Made by a program: the position numbers and the translations under genes. A stretch of 10,307 nt of DNA, taken from the NCBI GenBank assembly GCA_030612185.1, contig JAUWOI010000108.1, forward strand, positions 1 to 10,307. The letters run 5' to 3'. The notes under the pieces are model-generated. The model saw nothing but the letters and a program-made list of their open reading frames with translations, made no database searches and had not been told where the DNA came from. The DNA comes from Anaerolineae bacterium. GTDB lineage: Bacteria > Chloroflexota > Anaerolineae > B4-G1. Numbering within the stretch: position 1 is the stretch's first letter; each line of letters opens with the position of its first letter. This document shows positions 6,007 to 10,307 of the stretch, piece after piece.

Positions 6007-7027
6007 GACGAGAAGCCAGGCTCAGCAGGTAGTCCCCCGCTCGTCCACCGACGACCAGGCGGCAATAGGTTGGCCCGGCTTGGGGAATGACCCGTTCCAA
6101 TCTCCCCCGCGCGACAGCCCACTCCCCAACCTGCACCTGTTCGCTGAACCGCCCTCGGAAAGAGACCACCTCCCGCAGGTCAGCCACCGATTTTCCCTCC
6201 AGGAATGTTGCCTCTTCGACGACGTAGCGACAGGGGGTGAAGATGACATCCCGGTCATCCGTCACCCTCGCCCGGATCGTCGCCGACTTCAGAGGCTCGA
6301 ACCGGCGATCCCCGTACCGCTCCCCTTCTTCCGCAGGCCACTTCACGAAACGGATGAAGACCTGTCGTCCCAGAAAACGGACTTCGTTAACCTTGCGGGC
6401 CTGGAGGCGGACGAAGTCAGCGAAAGAGAGAGGGGTGTCCGGGCGATGCGCGGCGTGGAGTGTTGCCAGTTCTTCCTGGTTTGGACGGCGCAGGGGACTG
6501 GATGGATCGTCCAGCAGGCGGCCAAGCGCCCGATGGACAGCCCGCCCTGCCGTCTCGCCATAGGCGACGAGGTCAACGTCCGAATCCGGCCGGTGCATCC
6601 CGATCAGAACCGAGCCGGAGATGCCCAGGTTCTCCCAGGGTACCTCTGCCGCTTCCCGCAACAGAACTGTCAGGCTCAGCACGTGCTCCTCTACCGCATC
6701 GGCGGGACCCCGCTTGCGGAGGGTCGCCAGGTAGTCACAGGGATCGTGGACCGTGTGAATGAGACGCCGGGGCACTCCCTGCATACGGGTCCCGAAGACC
6801 GGGTCGTCGCTCAGATAGTCCGGGTAGCGCGCCTGGAGGATTTTCCGCTGTTCCTCACACTGGTACACCCGCCGGTAGTGCACGCCGTCCCGCTCCCGGT
6901 CACCCTGGGGATCAGGAAGGTACCGCAGGTAGGCGATCACCCGATCAGGGGGATGAATCAGCCCCTTGACGGTGAAAACCAGCCTATCTGCTGTCTGTAC
7001 AGCGAATCCTTCGAACGCTGTCTCCAT
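6002..7027 (-). CDS. Nucleotidyltransferase-fold protein, first paralogue of the cluster
   Basis: With the ATG at 7027 the product is 341 residues. It carries GISGSVLIGMH (Gly-Ser at 138-139) followed by SDVDLVAYG (D150, D152), the metal-binding nucleotidyltransferase signature. The block GLIHPPDRVIAYLRY near the N-terminus and the C-terminal FLEGKSVADLREVVSF region mirror the second paralogue, so the two arose by duplication and have diverged strongly. A GTG at 7099 would add 24 residues and overlap the preceding gene by 44 bp. I prefer 7027 because it leaves a 28-bp gap and its distance to HPPDR matches the paralogue. It follows the CitG-like gene on the same strand, so it is probably cotranscribed. 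The transferred nucleotide and the acceptor are unknown; a role in cofactor assembly or regulation is an inference. Confidence 0.75.
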   Translation of the reverse strand: METAFEGFAVQTADRLVFTVKGLIHPPDRVIAYLRYLPDPQGDRERDGVHYRRVYQCEEQRKILQARYPDYLSDDPVFGTRMQGVPRRLIHTVHDPCDYLATLRKRGPADAVEEHVLSLTVLLREAAEVPWENLGISGSVLIGMHRPDSDVDLVAYGETAGRAVHRALGRLLDDPSSPLRRPNQEELATLHAAHRPDTPLSFADFVRLQARKVNEVRFLGRQVFIRFVKWPAEEGERYGDRRFEPLKSATIRARVTDDRDVIFTPCRYVVEEATFLEGKSVADLREVVSFRGRFSEQVQVGEWAVARGRLERVIPQAGPTYCRLVVGGRAGDYLLSLASRP

Positions 7028-7055
7028 CTCCAACTCGCGCAACCTGGCGACCCGC

Positions 7056-7943
7056 TCACCAGCGGCGGAGCAAGTCCGGGAATTGCTCCAGCGCTCCACC
7101 TTCAGTCAAAAAAACAAAGAGCGTAGCAGCGATCAAGTCTGCCGTGGTGCCGGGATTCAGGCGGTGTCTCTCATCTCTGACAAATAGATCGAATCTGCGT
7201 AACGCCTCTCGGCCTCGCTCGGAGAAAGCCCCTCCGGTCTGTAGCACTTGGTTGGCCCGGTGAGAGACCTCCTGAGCCACAGCCAGTCCCTCCTTCCGTG
7301 TGATCAGCGTATCTGGCACCTGGGCAAGAATAGTGAGGGCAGTCTGGACAAGGGAATCTGAGAATCGCTGGCCCTCCACCAGGAACCGACGCAGGGTGGT
7401 GTAACCTATCTCGAAGGTGACCTCGAAATCCGTGACGTACTCCCGCGCCACGGTGTCCCGGTTCTGAGCCAGGGGCAGGGCCTCTCGGAGGGTGATGTCT
7501 ATGGCTGCCTGGCGCACATCATAGCGAGCCGCGTCACCCAGACCACCAGGAGCCGCAAGACGGATGGCCTCATAGGCCATGCGGGCATCATTCACGGTCA
7601 GTGCCTTCAACACCTCCCCCACGCCTGCTCGCAGTCCCTGGGGATGCCCTGATCCGGCAGCCTTCGCCAGGGGAGCCAGCAGAAGGATCATCCCCAAGTT
7701 GGTATTGGTGCTCACAAGCCGACGGGTGTCGCGCACTGCCCGCAGAATGGTCTCGCCGATGGAGGTATGAGTCACGTCCTGTAGGGCCGGTCCAATGGCC
7801 ACAGCGCTGGCCACAAAGTCCATAAAACGGGTATCCCAAAAATCCTTGCCCCAGGTCACGTTGCCCGGCTTATCGGCGCAGACCTCCAGCAAGCAGGCAA
7901 TGTGGACAGCCCACGCGATCCTGTCGGGTTCCAGAGGGTTCAT
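7056..7943 (-). CDS. CitG-like (triphosphoribosyl-dephospho-CoA synthase family) protein of the H4MPT cluster
   Basis: Motifs of the COG1767/CitG family are present: DKPGNV at residues 24-29, DVTHTSIG at 56-63, STNTNLGMILLLAPLA at 78-93, and LNPGTTADLIAATLF near the C-terminus (about 262-276). CitG proper makes the prosthetic-group precursor of citrate lyase from dephospho-CoA and ATP, but no citrate-lyase gene is nearby. Instead it sits between an ATP-grasp gene and nucleotidyltransferase-like genes in a cluster with mch. CitG-like genes recur near mch in bacteria with H4MPT-linked C1 metabolism, where a role in cofactor (H4MPT or methanofuran-type) synthesis is suspected. The ATG overlaps the stop of the ATP-grasp gene as ATGA (7940-7943), giving translational coupling. 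The 295-residue length is normal. Confidence 0.85.
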   Translation of the reverse strand: MNPLEPDRIAWAVHIACLLEVCADKPGNVTWGKDFWDTRFMDFVASAVAIGPALQDVTHTSIGETILRAVRDTRRLVSTNTNLGMILLLAPLAKAAGSGHPQGLRAGVGEVLKALTVNDARMAYEAIRLAAPGGLGDAARYDVRQAAIDITLREALPLAQNRDTVAREYVTDFEVTFEIGYTTLRRFLVEGQRFSDSLVQTALTILAQVPDTLITRKEGLAVAQEVSHRANQVLQTGGAFSERGREALRRFDLFVRDERHRLNPGTTADLIAATLFVFLTEGGALEQFPDLLRRW

Positions 7944-8821
7944 ACCATCCCGTTCAGAACAAAATCCGCCAGGTATTCGGCGGCATCTATCCTGGTCGCA
8001 GCCTTGAGCCCTCGCCAGCCAGGGATACCGTTGACCTCAATCACGGTATAACCTCCGCCCTCGACAGGCAGGATGTCCACCCCGGCGTAATCGGCTCCTA
8101 GCGCCCGGGTCGCCCGGAGGCTCATCTTCCGCAGTTCGTCATCCGGCGCCAGTGGTTCCGCCTTAGCGCCCTGGGCCACGTTCGTCTTCCACATCTTGCC
8201 CCGACGCACCATCGCCGCCACCACGTTCCCGCCGACGACAAAGGCGCGGATGTCTTGGCAGCCGTGGGGCACGAATTCCTGCAGGTAGTAGACGCAGCGA
8301 CCCAACTCCAGCGCCCGGAAAACCCGGTAGGCAATGTCTGGGTCCGATACGCGCACCATGCCTCGCCCCTCGGAGCCGAAGAGGGACTTGACGACGACGT
8401 CGCCGCCCAGTTCGTGGAACGCCGCCAGCGCCTCGTCGAACCGCTCAGTGACGACCGTGCGCGGCGTAGGCAACCCGGCGTCCTCCAGGAGTGTCGAGGT
8501 GTAGTACTTGTCCACCGTGCGCTCAATGGCCGTCGGCGAGTTGACGACGCGCACCCCGGCGTTCTCCAGCCGATGGAGCGCGTCCATGCGGAAGATGACC
8601 TGCTCCAGGGAGCCCCCGGGGATCGTGCGCACGAAGAGGACGTCGTAAGCCTCCAGTGACTCGTCGGTGACCGTGAGCCAGGGTCGGGCCGACAGGCGGG
8701 CCGTCAGCCGGGTGATGGGGAAACAGGGCGCGACGATGCCCCGCCGGGCCAACGCTTCTTGCAGGGCCGTCACGTGCCAGCCCCCCCGCCGCCCCAGAAT
8801 GCCGATTGATGGAGACATCAC
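7940..8821 (-). CDS. RimK-type ATP-grasp ligase of the H4MPT cluster
   Basis: This protein of 293 residues (292 if translation starts at the overlapping ATG 8818) has the ATP-grasp layout. A preceding N-terminal domain ends in NSPTAIERTVDKYYTSTLL (94-112). The glycine-rich ATP loop is VVVKSLFGSEGRGMVRV (142-158). YLQEF follows at 179-183, then RAFVVG, WKTNVAQGA (211-219), and the metal-binding ADYAGVDI and VIEVNGIPGWRG (260-271). RimK relatives join glutamate-type residues to carboxylates; MptN and CofF add glutamate to H4MPT and F420 in archaea. A ligase adding amino acids to H4MPT or a methanofuran-like cofactor is therefore likely, though the substrate is unproven. The GTG start overlaps the mch stop as GTGA (8818-8821), and ATG 8818 also overlaps it. 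Close coupling with mch strongly ties it to C1 metabolism. Confidence 0.88.
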   Translation of the reverse strand: MMSPSIGILGRRGGWHVTALQEALARRGIVAPCFPITRLTARLSARPWLTVTDESLEAYDVLFVRTIPGGSLEQVIFRMDALHRLENAGVRVVNSPTAIERTVDKYYTSTLLEDAGLPTPRTVVTERFDEALAAFHELGGDVVVKSLFGSEGRGMVRVSDPDIAYRVFRALELGRCVYYLQEFVPHGCQDIRAFVVGGNVVAAMVRRGKMWKTNVAQGAKAEPLAPDDELRKMSLRATRALGADYAGVDILPVEGGGYTVIEVNGIPGWRGLKAATRIDAAEYLADFVLNGMV

Positions 8822-9828
8822 GGCAACAGCGCCCTCTGTATTATCTCCCCATTGACCCTGCCAGCGTGGAATGTGCGGCCGCTGGTCAGGTTGTTGATGG
8901 AGACTTCCGCCGGACTGAAGAGGAGCGGGTCAATTTCGTAAAAGTCGCCGCCGTAGCGCTGAAGGAGGTCGTAGAAGGGCGTCCCATAGTCCCGTGAGGC
9001 CGAGGAAGGGAGTTGCTCAATGACCGCCTCGATCTGCGCGTCGTCCGCCTGCACCGTGTACCAGGCCCGACTGCCGTAGAGGACGGCGTCGTTGGTACGC
9101 CCGATGGCGTGCAGGTCGTCCTCGGCGATGGGAGCCAGAGGGCAGGTGCCGAGGCCGGAGAGCACCGTGCCGATGTCGAAGCCGACCTCCAGCATCTTGT
9201 GCAGCCCGGTCTCCACCCCCCGCGCCGCCACCTGCACCGAACCGACCAGGCTGGCCGTGGGGGCGATCAGGAGGTAGAGGCAGTCTGGAGAGACAGCGCA
9301 TTTCTCGGCCACCTTCTCGGCCACCTCTTCCGTGGGTAATTTGCGCCCCTCCAGCGCCAGCACCGCCACGTCCGCCTGGTCCCGGTACTCCAGTCGCTCG
9401 AAGAGCGGCTCGCCAGCGTAGAGAGCCCGCGCCGGGCCAGAGCCCATAGCGAAGAACTTGCCCTGCGCCGATTTCACTTTTAGGGCCCACCCTGCGTACT
9501 GAGCGGCCATGCAGGCCACCGGTGGATGGCTCACTGAGACAGTCACACCTGGTAGCCACATATCGCCGGTGACAGTGTCGGAAGGAACCAGGTTTTCAGG
9601 AAAAAACCTGGTTTCTGAGAAAGTGAGTTCACAGAAGCGGACCTCACCCAGCCCGCCCAGGCAAACCTCGGCAAAGAGCCGCCCTGCCTCCAGCGAGCCG
9701 GGGACCTTCACCCCGCTGTCCACGACCGTGGCCCCGTTGGGGAGCTGTGTCACCGCCAGCCCCAGCGGCTCCGCGTCGGCGATCATCCGCTGCACGGTAT
9801 CCACGGCTCGCTCGTTAACACTAATCAT
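8818..9828 (-). CDS. mch: Methenyltetrahydromethanopterin cyclohydrolase
   Basis: Mch interconverts methenyl-H4MPT and formyl-H4MPT in the cytoplasm, the step before formyl transfer to methanofuran. Family landmarks in order: NGATVVDSGVKVPGSLEAGR (31-50), EVCLGGLG (54-61), HPPVACMAAQYAGW (101-114), the FFAMGSGPARAL segment (125-136), and the GLGTCPLAPIAEDDLHAIGRTND region later. I start at ATG 9828, giving 336 residues; the frame is open for 50 further upstream codons, but these lie inside the fhcC gene and do not resemble Mch. GGGGGAGAT lies upstream of the ATG. The start overlaps the fhcC stop by 8 bp. Residues around 69-87 (including ETRFFPENLV) look like extra sequence compared with my memory of other Mch proteins, and coincide with a palindromic DNA insert. 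The rest appears intact, so the enzyme is probably functional. Confidence 0.93.
   Translation of the reverse strand: MISVNERAVDTVQRMIADAEPLGLAVTQLPNGATVVDSGVKVPGSLEAGRLFAEVCLGGLGEVRFCELTFSETRFFPENLVPSDTVTGDMWLPGVTVSVSHPPVACMAAQYAGWALKVKSAQGKFFAMGSGPARALYAGEPLFERLEYRDQADVAVLALEGRKLPTEEVAEKVAEKCAVSPDCLYLLIAPTASLVGSVQVAARGVETGLHKMLEVGFDIGTVLSGLGTCPLAPIAEDDLHAIGRTNDAVLYGSRAWYTVQADDAQIEAVIEQLPSSASRDYGTPFYDLLQRYGGDFYEIDPLLFSPAEVSINNLTSGRTFHAGRVNGEIIQRALLP
9586..9613. repeat. Palindromic element inserted in frame in mch
   Basis: Perfect 11-bp arms AACCAGGTTTT (9586-9596) and AAAACCTGGTT (9603-9613) flank a 6-bp loop. It lies inside mch, at codons 72-81, and stays in frame. The DNA looks like small dispersed palindromic repeats rather than like the surrounding GC-rich gene. 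Confidence 0.7.
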
Positions 9829-10307
9829 AGACCAGGATCTCCCCCTTCCCCAAAGTTGTGATGTCGCCGGTGTAACGGAGGAAAACACCTTCGACCTGCT
9901 CCTCCGTGACTGGCAGTCCCCACTCGCGCAGGCGGCGCAGGTAGAACCGCAGGAAGGTTGGACGGTAGGAGCAGGCATAGCGGAAGGTAGGCAGAAGGCT
10001 ATCCGCCATCCCTCCCAGGGCGACGATGGTGCCTCGCTTCATCCCCGCCCCGGCCCGCGCTCCCAGCGTGCCGAAAACGAAAATAGAGCCAGCGATCATC
10101 CGTGCCCCGGTGAACTCCACCGCGTTGCCCTGAACGGCAATGAGTCCCCGGCGCATGCGCTCCCCGGCGCGGGGCCCGGCGTCTCCTTCCACGATGATGA
10201 CGCCGCCGCGCATGCCGCGCGTTTCGCCAGCGTAGGCTGCGCCGAGCATCGGACCGGCATCCCCGTACACCCGGATAACGCCGCCGGACATGTGCGCGCC
10301 GGCCCAG
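9821..10307 (-). CDS. fhcC: Formylmethanofuran dehydrogenase / formyltransferase-hydrolase subunit C (partial, runs off the window)
   Basis: The product is a GXGXG beta-helix protein of the FwdC/FhcC family (GltB C-terminal-domain fold), with repeated G-x-M-x-G-G-x-I-x-V-x-G units: MSGGVIRVYGDAG, MRGGVIIVEGDAG, MRRGLIAVQGN, MIAGSIFVFG and MKRGTIVALGG. The helix-rich C-terminus (LLPTFRYACSYRPTFLRFY onward, then RYTGDITTLGKGEILVYD) is typical of FwdC. In bacteria FhcABCD forms the formyltransferase/hydrolase complex, releasing formate from formyl-H4MPT via methanofuran; FwdC in archaea belongs to formylmethanofuran dehydrogenase. The frame stays open to the window edge (WAGAH precedes the internal Met at 10291), so the 5' end is missing and that Met is not the start. 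The stop overlaps the mch start by 8 bp. Which of the two complexes it belongs to cannot be decided without the neighbouring subunits. Confidence 0.9.
   Translation of the reverse strand, partial: WAGAHMSGGVIRVYGDAGPMLGAAYAGETRGMRGGVIIVEGDAGPRAGERMRRGLIAVQGNAVEFTGARMIAGSIFVFGTLGARAGAGMKRGTIVALGGMADSLLPTFRYACSYRPTFLRFYLRRLREWGLPVTEEQVEGVFLRYTGDITTLGKGEILVYD

Noticed and set aside
6080..7126. 348-codon open frame on the plus strand
   Set aside because: It is antisense to the nucleotidyltransferase gene, a product of high GC content; its translation resembles no family and the opposite strand has clear motifs.
9829..9978. A 50-residue N-terminal extension of Mch
   Set aside because: It lies inside the fhcC gene in another frame, has no Mch-like sequence, and the ATG at 9828 with its ribosome site gives a normal-length enzyme.
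1..10307. CRISPR array, tRNA or rRNA gene
   Set aside because: No regularly spaced repeats, cloverleaf-like sequence or conserved rRNA stretch was seen on either strand.

Overview
The window looks like a piece of a bacterial chromosome. The gene content suggests an uncultivated, tetrahydromethanopterin (H4MPT)-using bacterium, most plausibly a Chloroflexota/Anaerolineae-type organism. That placement is inferred from the mix of an IS1634-type DUF4277 transposase, a T/P/E-linker lipoprotein sugar-binding protein and bacterial formylmethanofuran/H4MPT genes; no rRNA or marker gene is present. All recognised genes except the transposase and one tiny ferredoxin-like ORF lie on the minus strand.

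Left region (1-2823) is accessory and comparatively AT-rich in part. A complete insertion sequence (2-1966, 16-bp perfect terminal inverted repeats) has landed in a PD-(D/E)XK/PGN_0703-like putative nuclease gene and removed its 3' half. Next comes an Imm11/DUF1629-like immunity protein that appears to lack its N-terminal part. Together these read as a graveyard of defence and toxin-immunity genes.

Middle region (2824-4586) holds one ABC-transporter sugar-binding lipoprotein without adjacent permease genes. Its upstream region has a near-consensus sigma70 promoter (TTGACA-17-TATACT), a perfect 8+8-bp operator-like inverted repeat over the predicted transcription start and a strong Shine-Dalgarno. 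Back-to-back with it is a plus-strand promoter leading into a tiny ORF with a complete CxxCxxCxxxCP [4Fe-4S] motif, which may be the second half of a frameshifted 54-residue ferredoxin-like gene.

Right region (4587-10307) is one minus-strand gene cluster, read right to left: formylmethanofuran dehydrogenase/formyltransferase-hydrolase subunit C (partial), methenyl-H4MPT cyclohydrolase (mch), a RimK-type ATP-grasp ligase, a CitG-like protein, a nucleotidyltransferase-fold protein, a decayed LarC fragment, and a second paralogous nucleotidyltransferase-fold protein. The first four genes overlap by 8, 4 and 4 bases, implying translational coupling. FhcC and Mch act on the C1 unit carried by methanofuran and H4MPT. 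The ATP-grasp and CitG-like proteins are typical companions likely to build or modify these cofactors; the paralogous nucleotidyltransferase-like pair are candidates for further, uncharacterised steps. The mch gene carries an in-frame palindromic insertion, and another perfect palindrome sits at the end of the first nucleotidyltransferase gene.
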